DNA of 64,000 nt from Flavobacteriaceae bacterium (GCA_023264015.1 JALQTJ010000003.1:39704-103703), one strand, 5' to 3'; shown: positions 39,192-49,617, counted from the first letter of the stretch. Notes: generated from the letters alone by a model not told the origin. Numbers and translations are program-made.

Positions 39192-39461
39192 TTATTTACG
39201 AATACCTAATTCTTTGATTAAAGAACGGTATTTTTCAATATCGTTATTCTTGAGGTAATCGAGTAAACTTCTGCGCTTACCTACTAGTTTTACTAACGAA
39301 CGCTCTGTGTTAAAATCCTTGTGATTTTTCTTTAAGTGCTCTGTTAAGTAATTAATGCGGTAGGTGAAAAGAGCAATCTGCCCTTCTGTTGAACCGGTGT
39401 TTTTTTCGGTTCCACCGTACTGTTTGAAGATTTCAGCCTTCTTTTCTTTACTTAAATACAT
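39192..39461 (-). CDS. rpsO: 30S ribosomal protein S15
   Basis: MYLSKEKKAEIFKQYGGTEKNTGSTEGQIALFTYRINYLTEHLKKNHKDFNTERSLVKLVGKRRSLLDYL. Confidence 0.98.
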   Translation of the reverse strand: MYLSKEKKAEIFKQYGGTEKNTGSTEGQIALFTYRINYLTEHLKKNHKDFNTERSLVKLVGKRRSLLDYLKNNDIEKYRSLIKELGIRK

Positions 39462-39491
39462 TCCAATATTGTGTTAATGATTTTTATGTAT

Positions 39492-39510
39492 CTCATTGAC
39501 TATCAATGAG
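39492..39510 (-). promoter_or_regulatory. rpsO leader stem-loop near the predicted transcript 5' end
   Basis: CTCATTGA-CTA-TCAATGAG, just downstream of minus-strand TATCTTTG (39515-39522). Confidence 0.6.
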
Positions 39511-39514
39511 GGCG

Positions 39515-39522
39515 CAAAGATA
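39515..39522 (-). promoter_or_regulatory. -7 element of rpsO promoter (TATCTTTG on minus strand)
   Basis: Exact TAnnTTTG; no clear TTG at -33. Confidence 0.5.
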
Positions 39523-39536
39523 CATTTTATTCTCAG

Positions 39537-40424
39537 TTATTCTAGGTCTTCTTTTTGTTTTTCTTCACGAAGCGGAAGATTCAAGATCAAGTCGATGTAT
39601 AAATTGATCTTCTTCTTGAGCTCATTTCGATGTGAAATGAAATCTAGAAACCCGTGTTCTTGTAAGAATTCAGAAGTTTGAAAGTCTTCAGGCAAGTCTT
39701 TTCCTGTGGTGTCTTTCACTACACGAGGTCCAGCAAATCCAATCAGTGCTCCGGGCTCAGCAATATTAATATCTCCGAGCATCGCATAAGATGCTGTTGT
39801 TCCTCCTGTAGTGGGGTCGGTACATAACGAGATATAAGGAATCTTAGCCTCGGCAAGCTGGGCAAGTTTTGTTGCAGTTTTTGCCATTTGCATGAGCGAT
39901 AACGCAGCCTCCATCATTCGAGCTCCCCCAGACTTAGAAATAATAAGCAAGGGTGATTTACGTTTTTTTGCTACGTCTATGGCACGTGCAATTTTTTCTC
40001 CCACGACACTTCCCATAGAACCTCCAATGAATGAAAAATCCATACAGGCAACAACTAATTCTCTACCCATGGATAGACCGTAAGCGGTACGAACGGCGTC
40101 CTTGAGGTTGGTCTTCTTTTTAGCGTCTACAAGGCGATCTTTGTACTTTTTAGTGTCTTCGAAGCGCAGCGGATCTTTCGACGAAAGGTCTGCATTGAAT
40201 TCAGTGAAGGTATTGTCGTCAAAAAGCAACTCGAAGTATTCTTTACTTCCAATGCGGACGTGGTAATCATCTTCGGGCGATACATAGGCATTTTTCGCCA
40301 ACTCTTCAGACTCGACTATTTTTCCTGTGGGCGATTTATACCACAGGCCAACCGGGGTGTCTTTTTTTTCCTCGGTGGCGGTCTGAATTCCTTTTTCTTT
40401 TCTCTTAAACCATAAAGATGACAT
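39537..40424 (-). CDS. accD: acetyl-CoA carboxylase carboxyltransferase subunit beta
   Basis: [56 protein letters not shown]. Confidence 0.96.
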   Translation of the reverse strand: MSSLWFKRKEKGIQTATEEKKDTPVGLWYKSPTGKIVESEELAKNAYVSPEDDYHVRIGSKEYFELLFDDNTFTEFNADLSSKDPLRFEDTKKYKDRLVDAKKKTNLKDAVRTAYGLSMGRELVVACMDFSFIGGSMGSVVGEKIARAIDVAKKRKSPLLIISKSGGARMMEAALSLMQMAKTATKLAQLAEAKIPYISLCTDPTTGGTTASYAMLGDINIAEPGALIGFAGPRVVKDTTGKDLPEDFQTSEFLQEHGFLDFISHRNELKKKINLYIDLILNLPLREEKQKEDLE

Positions 40425-40433
40425 ATAGAAGAA

Positions 40434-41507
40434 TTAAAGTGTGTTAACGTTGTTAAGGTCTTCAAACGCCTGCTTTAAACGCGTTGAGAAGGTTTGTTCT
40501 CCTTTGCGCAACCAAACGCGAGGGTCGTAGTGCTTTTTGTTCGGAACATCGTCTCCCTCAGGATTACCGATCTGAGCAGCGAGATAGTCTTTTTTATCAG
40601 ACATATAATCTCTGATACCTTCTGTGAAGGCGTATTGAAGATCGGTATCGATATTCATTTTAACTACCCCGTATCCTATAGATTCTCTGATCTCCTCAAG
40701 GCTAGAACCTGATCCGCCGTGGAAGACAAAGTCAATCGGGTTCGGACGGTCGATGCCGTATTTTTCGATAATGTAAGACTGAGAGTTTTTCAGAATAACC
40801 GGGGTTAATTTGACGTTACCTGGCTTGTACACCCCATGTACGTTTCCGAATGCAGCGGCAACCGTGAATCTATGACTTACTGAAGACAGTTCTTCATAGG
40901 CATAGGCCACTTCTTCAGGCTGGGTATACAATTTTGAAGAATCAATATCGGTATTGTCTACTCCGTCTTCTTCACCACCCGTAACACCGAGTTCGATTTC
41001 AAGGGTCATCCCCATTGGAGCCATACGCTCTAAATACTTTTTACAAAGCTGAATGTTTTCTTCTAGAGGTTCTTCTGATAGATCGATCATATGTGAAGAA
41101 AATAACGGCTTTCCATGTGCTTTAAAGTGCTCTTCGCTTGCATCGAGCAATCCGTCGATCCAAGGCAATAGGTTTTTCGCACAGTGGTCGGTATGAAGGA
41201 TAACAGTGGCGCCGTATGCTTCAGCGAGTTGATGAACGTGTTTGGCTCCTGCTATCGATCCTGCGATTGCGGCTTTTTGACCGTCGTTTGAAAGTCCTTT
41301 TCCTGCATTGAATTGCGCACCTCCGTTTGAAAATTGAATAATAACTGGGGCATTTAAAGTTGCCGCTGTTTCTAAGACAGAATTAATAGTGTTGGAACCA
41401 GTAACGTTGACTGCTGGCAGCGCAAATGATTTTTGTTTTGCCAAGGCAAATATCGCCTGAACTGCGTCTCCGGTCGCTACGCCTGGTACTATAGAATGTG
41501 AAGCCAT
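40434..41507 (-). CDS. fbaA: class II fructose-bisphosphate aldolase
   Basis: FALPAVNVTGSNTINSVLE, VILHTDHCAKNLLPW, FHGGSGSS; start MASHSIVPG. Confidence 0.96.
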   Translation of the reverse strand: MASHSIVPGVATGDAVQAIFALAKQKSFALPAVNVTGSNTINSVLETAATLNAPVIIQFSNGGAQFNAGKGLSNDGQKAAIAGSIAGAKHVHQLAEAYGATVILHTDHCAKNLLPWIDGLLDASEEHFKAHGKPLFSSHMIDLSEEPLEENIQLCKKYLERMAPMGMTLEIELGVTGGEEDGVDNTDIDSSKLYTQPEEVAYAYEELSSVSHRFTVAAAFGNVHGVYKPGNVKLTPVILKNSQSYIIEKYGIDRPNPIDFVFHGGSGSSLEEIRESIGYGVVKMNIDTDLQYAFTEGIRDYMSDKKDYLAAQIGNPEGDDVPNKKHYDPRVWLRKGEQTFSTRLKQAFEDLNNVNTL

Positions 41508-41555
41508 TGTGTTCGTTTTATTATTGATGTTAGAGGGCAAATGTACTAAATGCTT

Positions 41556-43961
41556 TTAAAAAGGATAGTTGATTCCAATGTTGAATAAAGGTCGATTATT
41601 CGAGCGATTAAAAATCCATCTTTCGGCATCTGTAAGTGCTGGATTGAGCATTTTGTAAGCAAGGTCGAGTCTGAATATGAAGTAATCGAAATCGTAGCGC
41701 AAGCCTACGCCAGAGGCGATAGCACTATCTTTAAGCGATCTCCATCCGTGAAAAACGGCAGCCTCATTTTCAGTGCCGTCAAGTGCATTCCAAATATTTC
41801 CTATGTCGGTAAAGAGAGCTCCGTAGAGGCTTCGTGAAAGCGGAAATCTGAGTTCTGCGCTTAAGGTGAGTTTAAGATTAGCATCGTTGAACTCATTGAG
41901 TTGATTGGTCGTTCCTGGTCCAAGCGTATAGGCATTCCAACCTCTAATGTCATTGGTTCCACCGGCGAAGAAGCTTCTTACAAAGGGTACAGTGCTTGAG
42001 CGTCCAAGCGGAAGCGCAAACCCACCATAAGCGCGAAAGGCGGCACTTGATCGCTGACCCAGTGGCCAGTGTTTGATATACTGAAGCTCTGATTTGAGGT
42101 AATGCGCATAGGCGACATCGAAGAGCTCTCCGGGGGTGCTAAAAGGTTCTAACGCATCGAGTAAGAATCCTGCGAGCTCAAACTTAGCATAGTATTGACG
42201 ATAGGCTGATGCGTTTCGATTCGTAGTGTTTTCATTGAGCAAGGCGTAGCTTGAAGATACAATGAGGTTGTTTTCGGTCAATCGTGCCCTTCTTTCTTCT
42301 ATTCGGCTCAAAAGCAACGCATCTGCTGCGTTTAAAGGTATACTTTGGTCTTGAACTCCTGAGATGAAAGCGGCTGTTCCGTCAGGGATTTTAAGCTGTA
42401 GACTTCCGACTAATTCAGAAGCCTCAAACAAGTCGGTGTACTGAGGATTCGTCTTTAGCGGTGTTGAAAGTTCATCAAGCGTCTCAAAAGTGTTGCGGTA
42501 AATAGAAAAGAAATTGTCAGGATTGAGGTTGTTTACGTAAGAGATCTTAGGGAATTCGATAGTATGTTGGCTCGATCCACTGCTAAAGTTGAAGCGATAA
42601 ATCGCATTGAAGGTTTGTCGATCTAGGCCTAGATTTTGCTGAAATACTGTTCCGATTTGCAAGGTGCTAATCGGATTCTTCTCCATTGAGATGAAACGGT
42701 CGAGTGAGAAGCCGTACCACCATCTCGGAAAGCTTAGGTTGAGGTCAACCCCAAGTTCTGAGGTGATATTGGCGCCGGGAATTATGGAGTTACCAATGGT
42801 TCCACTTAGTGAAAGACTTAGGTTTTCAAAAGAACCGAAGACGTTTCTTGCGAGCACAGAAGAACGAAGAGATGTACCAATTTGCTGTATAGCAGAGTGG
42901 GTAAGATCAAAATCAGCGGTGAGCGAGTAGCGCTTACGGGACCTAAGATAAAGGTTGAGATCAACAATAGAATCGTTTTGAACACTGTAATTGACTGATG
43001 GATAGCTAAAGTAATTGAGTTGCCCGATACGGTTTAGGGTGGTTGTTCTTAAGGCATCGCTGTATAATTTGCCAGGTTTAAAAGCGATTCGCTCTTCAAG
43101 CGCATTTAGATCAACTTCGTCATCAGCGGTATACATGTAGATCTGATTAATGGTATCCGCAGGGATTGTTGCCGATCCGTTGAGCTGATCAAAAAGTACA
43201 TTTACCCTTCCTAGTCTATAGGCTTGTGTGGTGGCATTTGAGTCGATCACCGTTGTGACCTTGACTTTTTTCGAGGTATTGGTTTGTGTCGTATCACCGT
43301 CTATCTCAAAATAAATGTCACTCTTCTGAAGACCAAATGCCCCTTTGTTTCTAAGTAAGGCCAAAATCCGCTGTCTCTCTCTTTCGAGGAGGTCTATGTT
43401 CAACGGTTCTTCAGGATGAATCAGCCGTTCATTTTCATAGGCTGTCAGGCTGTCGAGTAAACTGCGATTAGGAAACTTATAGCCGATGCTGTCTATAATA
43501 AATTGATCTCCCGGACTAACGACAAAGCGCTGTTTTACCTTCTGCTGAGACTTTGTATACGCTAGTTCAAAGCGCGTATGCACATTGAAATACCCCCTCT
43601 TTCTATACGCCCTGTTTAGTCGAGCCACACTTAATGCCGATTCGATAGAGTCTAAAATAACGGGAGCTTCACCTTTTGCCCTAAACCACCGGCCGAAAGC
43701 CTTGTTTTTGGAACCACTGGCATTAAAAATCCAAAGTTTTAAGGGAATCCCTAGGATCTTTTTGTTTGCTTTTTGTCTTAGGACATCTTGAAGGGCAGGA
43801 TCAACCTTTGAGTTATCAGTAGTCTGAATTTCATTGTCGGCAAGAAGGGCCGCCCCTTCAGGAAGTTTTCGCACTGAGCTGCATGAAAGTATCCCGCTCA
43901 AAGAAATAAATAAAACTACCTTTAGAACTCCATTAAAAAAAGGAAGGGGCCTTTCACGCAT
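41556..43961 (-). CDS. BamA/TamA-family outer membrane protein (lipoprotein-like N-terminus)
   Basis: LSGILSCSSVRKLPEGAALL, POTRA-like repeats, FFAGGTNDIRGWNAYTLGPG barrel motif, terminal F. Confidence 0.93.
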   Translation of the reverse strand: MRERPLPFFNGVLKVVLFISLSGILSCSSVRKLPEGAALLADNEIQTTDNSKVDPALQDVLRQKANKKILGIPLKLWIFNASGSKNKAFGRWFRAKGEAPVILDSIESALSVARLNRAYRKRGYFNVHTRFELAYTKSQQKVKQRFVVSPGDQFIIDSIGYKFPNRSLLDSLTAYENERLIHPEEPLNIDLLERERQRILALLRNKGAFGLQKSDIYFEIDGDTTQTNTSKKVKVTTVIDSNATTQAYRLGRVNVLFDQLNGSATIPADTINQIYMYTADDEVDLNALEERIAFKPGKLYSDALRTTTLNRIGQLNYFSYPSVNYSVQNDSIVDLNLYLRSRKRYSLTADFDLTHSAIQQIGTSLRSSVLARNVFGSFENLSLSLSGTIGNSIIPGANITSELGVDLNLSFPRWWYGFSLDRFISMEKNPISTLQIGTVFQQNLGLDRQTFNAIYRFNFSSGSSQHTIEFPKISYVNNLNPDNFFSIYRNTFETLDELSTPLKTNPQYTDLFEASELVGSLQLKIPDGTAAFISGVQDQSIPLNAADALLLSRIEERRARLTENNLIVSSSYALLNENTTNRNASAYRQYYAKFELAGFLLDALEPFSTPGELFDVAYAHYLKSELQYIKHWPLGQRSSAAFRAYGGFALPLGRSSTVPFVRSFFAGGTNDIRGWNAYTLGPGTTNQLNEFNDANLKLTLSAELRFPLSRSLYGALFTDIGNIWNALDGTENEAAVFHGWRSLKDSAIASGVGLRYDFDYFIFRLDLAYKMLNPALTDAERWIFNRSNNRPLFNIGINYPF

Positions 43962-43982
43962 GGGGCTAAATTAATCGAAAAA

Positions 43983-44735
43983 ATGATGCTCAGTCGCTCA
44001 GAAGTCAGGCAAATACAACAGTTAAAGCACAAAAGAACCCGTGACGATTTAGGGATGTTCTGTGTAGAGGGTGTTAAATCTGTAACCGAGGGTTTGAGGG
44101 CTGATTTTGAGCCTGTTCTCTCTTTGACCACTTCAGCCCAATTGCAAGCTGAATTCGAGCAAAAGTTTAAATTACCTCTAAGGGTTGTAGAGGCTCAGGT
44201 GATGAAAAAATGCACGCATTTTTCAACGCCCTCTGAGGTGTTGGTCGTATTTAAAAAGCCAACAGTGGTGTCGCTTCCTCACGATCAATGGATCGTTGCT
44301 CTAGATGAGATTCAAGACCCCGGAAACCTAGGTACATTAATGCGTACGCTAGATTGGTTTGGTTTTAGATACCTGCTCTGTTCTCCGCATACCGTAGATT
44401 GTTTTAACCCTAAAACCATTCAAGCAAGTATGGGCTCGTATACGCGGGTATCTTGTTTGTACGAAGACTTGCCAAATGCCTTTGAGCGTTTGAAACTTCC
44501 GCTTTACGGGGCCGATTTGAAGGGTCAGAAATTAACCGAAATGAACTTTGAACCTAAAGGTATTCTAGTATTAGGAAACGAAGGTCATGGTCTTTCTGAT
44601 GCGGTTAAACAGCGTATTAATCATTTTATCACAATACCGAGTGCAGATGGTGCCCAAGTAGAGAGCTTAAATGCTGCTGTTTCGGGGGCAATTATTGCCT
44701 ATACAATTTCCAGCCGTCTCGGGTTTCGACGCTAA
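43983..44735 (+). CDS. TrmH-family RNA 2'-O-methyltransferase
   Basis: DEIQDPGNLGTLMRTLDWFG, LVLGNEGHGLSDAV, IPSADGAQVESLNAAVSGAI. Confidence 0.94.
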   Translation: MMLSRSEVRQIQQLKHKRTRDDLGMFCVEGVKSVTEGLRADFEPVLSLTTSAQLQAEFEQKFKLPLRVVEAQVMKKCTHFSTPSEVLVVFKKPTVVSLPHDQWIVALDEIQDPGNLGTLMRTLDWFGFRYLLCSPHTVDCFNPKTIQASMGSYTRVSCLYEDLPNAFERLKLPLYGADLKGQKLTEMNFEPKGILVLGNEGHGLSDAVKQRINHFITIPSADGAQVESLNAAVSGAIIAYTISSRLGFRR

Positions 44736-45270
44736 CACCAATAAATAGGCTGCTGCTTTTCTCTTGAAGTCCAGAGATGTCGTGTTGCACACGAAGGTGG
44801 AGCCCAGCTTTACTTTTTTTGAGGTAAAAATCAAATCCCAGGCCGGTTTCGATATAGTGCGCTAGAGTTGTGCTTTCGGTTTGCATGCGATACCCCATTT
44901 GATAGCCTGCAATGATAAAGGGATTGATGTTTTCTACCCGATTTGCACTGTACTTAAATAAAACGGGAAGTTGAAGTTCGGTATACGGTTCAAATGAAAC
45001 TTCAAGATTTTGTTTTTCGAGTATAACTCCTGGCTCTAGCCTAAGATCAAAACGTGGAATCAGTGTACGCTCAAGTGAAAATCTTACCGTATAGTTTTCT
45101 AAAAAGTCGGCGGTTGAATTGGGGTAGTTTCCGAATAAAACCCCAAAATTCCAGGTTTCTTGGTCCGCTCCGCTGAGGTTTAAAGAGGGTCTAAACTTTT
45201 TCTGAGCACTGAGAGAAAAAGAGGTTAGAAGCATAAGTGCTCCTACAAAGAGTGTCTTACTTCTGCGCAT
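44692..45270 (-). CDS. porT: PorT-family type IX secretion / outer membrane protein
   Basis: Signal peptide, small beta-barrel, position directly after ubiE. Confidence 0.8.
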   Translation of the reverse strand: MRRSKTLFVGALMLLTSFSLSAQKKFRPSLNLSGADQETWNFGVLFGNYPNSTADFLENYTVRFSLERTLIPRFDLRLEPGVILEKQNLEVSFEPYTELQLPVLFKYSANRVENINPFIIAGYQMGYRMQTESTTLAHYIETGLGFDFYLKKSKAGLHLRVQHDISGLQEKSSSLFIGVSVETRDGWKLYRQ

Positions 45271-45979
45271 AATAAATACAGGCTGCACCTAGGGTCTGTT
45301 TATGAAAAGAGGCTTTAGAAAATCCGGCTTTGAGCAGAATCGCGGTAAAGGCCTCATTGTAAGGAAAACTTGAGGCAGAATCCACGAGATAGGTGTAGGC
45401 CTTCGGATCAGAGGCTAACAACTTACTCAAGAAGGGCATTACCACAGAGGTATGCAACTGGTAACCCCATTTGAAAATAGGGTTGGTGGGTTTTGAGGTC
45501 TCTAAAACGGCTAAAGTGCCCCCTGGTTTAAGTACTCTGTAGAGTTCTTCAATTCCTCTACTGAGATTTTCAAAATTCCGCACCCCAAACGCAACTGTAA
45601 CCGCATCGAAGTGATGGTTGTCAAACGGTAGCGATTCGCTGTCACCGAGCACCATTTCTACGCGATCCTGTAGGTTGTAGTGTTTAACTTTTTCCTTTCC
45701 TACGCTGAGCATTCCCGGCGAAAGATCAAGCCCTGTGACACGGGTATTGCTCTGTTGAGCAAAGGCAATGGCCAGGTCTCCTGTCCCTGTAGCCACATCT
45801 AAAATACGTTGAGGTTTAAGCGCTAAAACAGCTTTTATGAGTCGCTTTCTCCATCTTAAATCGACCCCAAAGGTGATGAGGCGATTCATGCGATCGTACT
45901 CCTTTGAGATGCCATCAAACATCTCAGATACTTGTATCTTTTTTGGCTTCTCGGAGTCTTTATACGGAACTACTTTCAT
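45257..45979 (-). CDS. ubiE: demethylmenaquinone methyltransferase
   Basis: MFDGISKEYDRMNRLITFGVDLRWRK, LDVATGTGDLAI, VAFGVRNFENLSRGIEELYRVLKPGG. Confidence 0.95.
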   Translation of the reverse strand: MKVVPYKDSEKPKKIQVSEMFDGISKEYDRMNRLITFGVDLRWRKRLIKAVLALKPQRILDVATGTGDLAIAFAQQSNTRVTGLDLSPGMLSVGKEKVKHYNLQDRVEMVLGDSESLPFDNHHFDAVTVAFGVRNFENLSRGIEELYRVLKPGGTLAVLETSKPTNPIFKWGYQLHTSVVMPFLSKLLASDPKAYTYLVDSASSFPYNEAFTAILLKAGFSKASFHKQTLGAACIYYAQK

Positions 45980-46020
45980 GAGCAGCCAAAGATACGACCC
46001 CAAATTAAAAAGACCTTGCT

Positions 46021-47211
46021 TTAGGCCAAGGCCTTCGCTATTCTGCTAATGGCTTCTGTTAATGTTTCTTCTGAGGCTGCATAAGAGATACGAATGCAGT
46101 TTTCGTCACCAAAAGCCTCTCCGGTTACCGTAGCTACCTGAGCGTGTTCGAGTAAGAAGAGTGCGAAGTCAGAAGCGTTATTGATGAGCTGCCCTTTTAG
46201 TGTTTTGCCGAAGTAATAAGAGATGTCTGGGAATACGTAAAATGCTCCTTCAGGGATATTCACCTTGAACCCTTCGATCTTGCCAAGAAGCTCTAGCACA
46301 AGGTCCCTTCTGTTTTTAAAGGCGTCCACCATGTACTGAATACGGCTGACAGGTGCCATTAGCGCTTCGATTACGGCGCGTTGAGCTATAGCATTTGCCC
46401 CACTTGTAACCTGACCTTGTAGTTTCGTGCACGCTTTAGCTAACCACTCAGGACCTCCGATATATCCAATACGCCAACCCGTCATGGCAAAAGCTTTTGA
46501 AACTCCATTAACTGTTACTGTTCTGTCGTACATGCCTTCTATCGAAGCGATACTGCAGTGTCCGTTGCTCGAAAAGTTAATGTGTTCGTAAATTTCGTCA
46601 GAAACCACCATAATTTCTGGACGGTCTTTTAATACTTCGGCTATAGCCTCGAGTTCGCTTTTATGATAGAATGATCCACTCGGGTTACACGGAGAACTGA
46701 ACCAGATCATTTTAGTTTTAGGAGTCAGCGCTTGTTTAAGTTGCGCAGCCGTGATCTTAAAGTCAGCCTCAATACTGGTGCGCACTTCTACAGGCACACC
46801 TTCAGCTAGTTTTACAATATCTCTGTAGGATACCCAATACGGAGCCGGGAGTATCACTTCATCTCCTGGGTTAAGCACCGCCATGGCCACATTGTAAAGG
46901 GATTGTTTTGCCCCTGTCGACACCACAATTTGTTGTGGGGTGTAAGAGAGGTTGTTATCGCGCTTGAATTTGTGAACGATGGCTTCTTTGAGTTCTTGAT
47001 AACCGTCAACCGCGGTGTAGCTACTGTAGTTTTCGTCGATGGCCTTTTTCGCTGCTTCTTTGATAAAATCAGGAATAGTAAAGTCTGGTTCACCTAGACT
47101 AAGGCCAATGATGTCTAGGCCTTGAGATTTTAATTCTCTGGCCTTTGCCGCCATGGCAAGAGTGGCCGAAGTTTCCATGTTTTGAATGCGAGAAGAAACG
47201 TGTGAAGACAT
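46021..47211 (-). CDS. pyridoxal phosphate-dependent aminotransferase (aspartate aminotransferase type)
   Basis: LSLGEPDFTIPDFIKEAA, PAPYWVSYRDIVKL, NGVSKAFAMTGWRIGYIGG. Confidence 0.95.
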   Translation of the reverse strand: MSSHVSSRIQNMETSATLAMAAKARELKSQGLDIIGLSLGEPDFTIPDFIKEAAKKAIDENYSSYTAVDGYQELKEAIVHKFKRDNNLSYTPQQIVVSTGAKQSLYNVAMAVLNPGDEVILPAPYWVSYRDIVKLAEGVPVEVRTSIEADFKITAAQLKQALTPKTKMIWFSSPCNPSGSFYHKSELEAIAEVLKDRPEIMVVSDEIYEHINFSSNGHCSIASIEGMYDRTVTVNGVSKAFAMTGWRIGYIGGPEWLAKACTKLQGQVTSGANAIAQRAVIEALMAPVSRIQYMVDAFKNRRDLVLELLGKIEGFKVNIPEGAFYVFPDISYYFGKTLKGQLINNASDFALFLLEHAQVATVTGEAFGDENCIRISYAASEETLTEAISRIAKALA

Positions 47212-47273
47212 GATTTTAGCTATTTGCGCTTACAAAGTGCAATGTTAGTGATAATTTTGTGTTTTCATCGCTT

Positions 47274-47900
47274 ATGAAAGCCATCGAGATCTACTCATAT
47301 TTTCCAAATTTGTCAGATTTGCAACAACGTCAAATAGAAGGACTAGGTGCACTCTACAAAGACTGGAACGATAAGATCAATGTCGTCTCGCGCAAGGATG
47401 TAGAAGAGCTTTACGAGCGCCATGTATTACATGCAATGAGTATTGCTTTATTCACCTCCTTTGTTCAGGGTTCTAAAGTGGTTGATGTAGGCACTGGAGG
47501 CGGATTTCCAGGAATCCCTTTGGCGATACTTTTTCCAGAGGTTGCGTTTACCTTAGTCGATTCCATTGGTAAAAAACTGAAGGTGGTGAATGAGGTGGTA
47601 GCTGGATTAGGGCTTCAGAATGTAACCACGGTTCACGATCGTATAGAGAATGTTACCGAGAAGTTTGACTTTGTAGTGAGCCGTGCAGTAGCCGCTATGC
47701 CCACTTTTGTGCATTGGGTTCAACACAGCATCAAAAATGAAAATAAGAATGAGATGGCTAACGGAATTTGGTACCTCAAAGGCGGTGACCTAACTGAAGA
47801 GCTCGCCCCATATCAAGAAAAGGTGCTGATCTACGATCTTCACGAACGCATCCCAACACCTTTTTTTGAAACTAAAAAGTTAGTGTACTTACCGCTCTAA
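47274..47900 (+). CDS. rsmG: 16S rRNA (guanine(527)-N(7))-methyltransferase
   Basis: YKDWNDKINVVSRKDVEELYERHVLHAMSIA, VDVGTGGGFPGIPLAI. Confidence 0.96.
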   Translation: MKAIEIYSYFPNLSDLQQRQIEGLGALYKDWNDKINVVSRKDVEELYERHVLHAMSIALFTSFVQGSKVVDVGTGGGFPGIPLAILFPEVAFTLVDSIGKKLKVVNEVVAGLGLQNVTTVHDRIENVTEKFDFVVSRAVAAMPTFVHWVQHSIKNENKNEMANGIWYLKGGDLTEELAPYQEKVLIYDLHERIPTPFFETKKLVYLPL

Positions 47901-49525
47901 CCTAAAAACGGATAACGGTAATCTTTAGGACTTATAAAGGTCTCTTTGATCAATCGCGGAGATACCCAACGCATGAGATTCATGGCTGATCCGGCCTTGT
48001 CATTTGTACCTGAGGCTCTAGCTCCTCCAAACGGTTGTTGCCCTACTACAGCACCAGTAGGTTTGTCGTTGATATAGAAATTACCGGCAGCATTTTGAAG
48101 TGCTTCTATTGCCTGACTTGCCGCATATCGATCTCTCGAGAAAACAGCTCCGGTGAGGGCGTATATAGAGGTTTGATCGACCAGTTGTAGCGTTTGTTCC
48201 CATTGGCTATCTGGATATACGTAGACCGTAACAATGGGCCCAAAGAGTTCTGTTTCCATGGTGTAGTACTTCGGATCGGTGGTCACTACCACAGTAGGAG
48301 AGATGAAATATCCCTCAGATTTATCGTAAGTCCCTCCTGCAAAGATCTCTGCTTCTTGGTCTTGCTTGACCTTCTCAATGACTGCAGCCAATTTGTCAAA
48401 AGCTCCCTCGTGAATCACGGCGGTAACAAAACGACTCATGTCTTCTGGAGATCCTGGTTGCCCGATGTGCTGGAGATCTTCTTTGACAAAGTTCAATACC
48501 TCTTGGGCGATAGATTCAGGAAGGTAAACACGAGAGGCAGCGCTACATTTTTGGCCCTGAAATTCAAAGGCTCCACGAACAATAGCAGTTGCAACTTCTT
48601 TCGGATGAGACGAAGGGTGTGCCACGATAAAATCTTTTCCTCCTGTTTCACCAACGATACGCGGGTAGGTCTTGTAGTGTGCTACGCGCTCTCCAATTTG
48701 TTTCCACAACGATTGAAAAACAAAGGTAGAACCTGTAAAATGCAATCCTGCAAAGTCAGGAGAATCTAGCATCGTTTTGGTGATCATTTGTGGATCTCCC
48801 GTAATAAAATTAATTACACCATCTGGTAATCCGGCTTCTTCGAAGATCTCGACAATAACTCGAGAAGAATACACTTGGGCGTCACTAGGCTTCCATACCA
48901 CAGTATTTCCCATGAGTGCTGGTGCTGCCGGAAGGTTTCCTGCAATTGCAGTGAAGTTAAAAGGGGTGATCGCGTATACAAATCCCTCTAGTGGGCGGTA
49001 CTCAATGCGATTCCAAATTCCTTCTGAAGAAACGGGTTGTTCACTGTATATGTTAGAAGCAAACTCAACGTTGAAGCGTAAAAAATCAGCGAATTCACAT
49101 GCCGCATCAATTTCGGCTTGGTGTATTGTTTTTGATTGCGCCAGCATAGTAGCCGCGTTAATACGAGCTCTGTAAGGACCAGAAATCAGGTCTGCCGCCT
49201 TAAGAAAGATAGCAGCGCGTTGCTCCCACGGCAGAGACGCCCATTGTGGTTTTGCCTTAAGTGCCTCTTCAATCGCAAGTTTAGCCTGCTCTTCAGTCGC
49301 TTCATAATAGTGACCTATGACATGCTGGTGTTGATGAGGAGGGCTTAGGGGCTTTTTTGAATTCGATTCAAGGCGTTGCCCACCGATCTTCATCTTAATA
49401 GCTGCAACTTCATTGTATTGTTCGCGGTATGAAGCGAGAACTGCTTCACGCTCAGGGCTGCCAGGAGCATAACTCAAAACGGCCTCATTGATCGCTTTTG
49501 GTACTCTAAAATGCGCGTTACTCAT
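47897..49525 (-). CDS. pruA: L-glutamate gamma-semialdehyde dehydrogenase (1-pyrroline-5-carboxylate dehydrogenase)
   Basis: ITPFNFTAIAGNLPAAPALMGNTVVWKPSD, GETGGKDFIV, FEFQGQKCSAASRVYLP. Confidence 0.96.
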   Translation of the reverse strand: MSNAHFRVPKAINEAVLSYAPGSPEREAVLASYREQYNEVAAIKMKIGGQRLESNSKKPLSPPHQHQHVIGHYYEATEEQAKLAIEEALKAKPQWASLPWEQRAAIFLKAADLISGPYRARINAATMLAQSKTIHQAEIDAACEFADFLRFNVEFASNIYSEQPVSSEGIWNRIEYRPLEGFVYAITPFNFTAIAGNLPAAPALMGNTVVWKPSDAQVYSSRVIVEIFEEAGLPDGVINFITGDPQMITKTMLDSPDFAGLHFTGSTFVFQSLWKQIGERVAHYKTYPRIVGETGGKDFIVAHPSSHPKEVATAIVRGAFEFQGQKCSAASRVYLPESIAQEVLNFVKEDLQHIGQPGSPEDMSRFVTAVIHEGAFDKLAAVIEKVKQDQEAEIFAGGTYDKSEGYFISPTVVVTTDPKYYTMETELFGPIVTVYVYPDSQWEQTLQLVDQTSIYALTGAVFSRDRYAASQAIEALQNAAGNFYINDKPTGAVVGQQPFGGARASGTNDKAGSAMNLMRWVSPRLIKETFISPKDYRYPFLG

Positions 49526-49617
49526 AGAATTTTTTGTTTGAAGAAGTGTTCATTTCAGACAAAGGTAAGAATACTTTTAAGCCTCTTTTTTTAACATTCA
49601 ATTTCTTAAACTCCGGC

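Noticed and set aside
47224-47259. Promoter for rsmG (TTG ... TAATTTTG)
   Set aside because: The -7 match is exact but the spacing is 25 nt versus 21 nt in the better promoters here, so the full promoter is not claimed.
48194-48769. 191-aa antisense ORF opposite pruA
   Set aside because: No family resemblance; lies entirely within the well-supported pruA.
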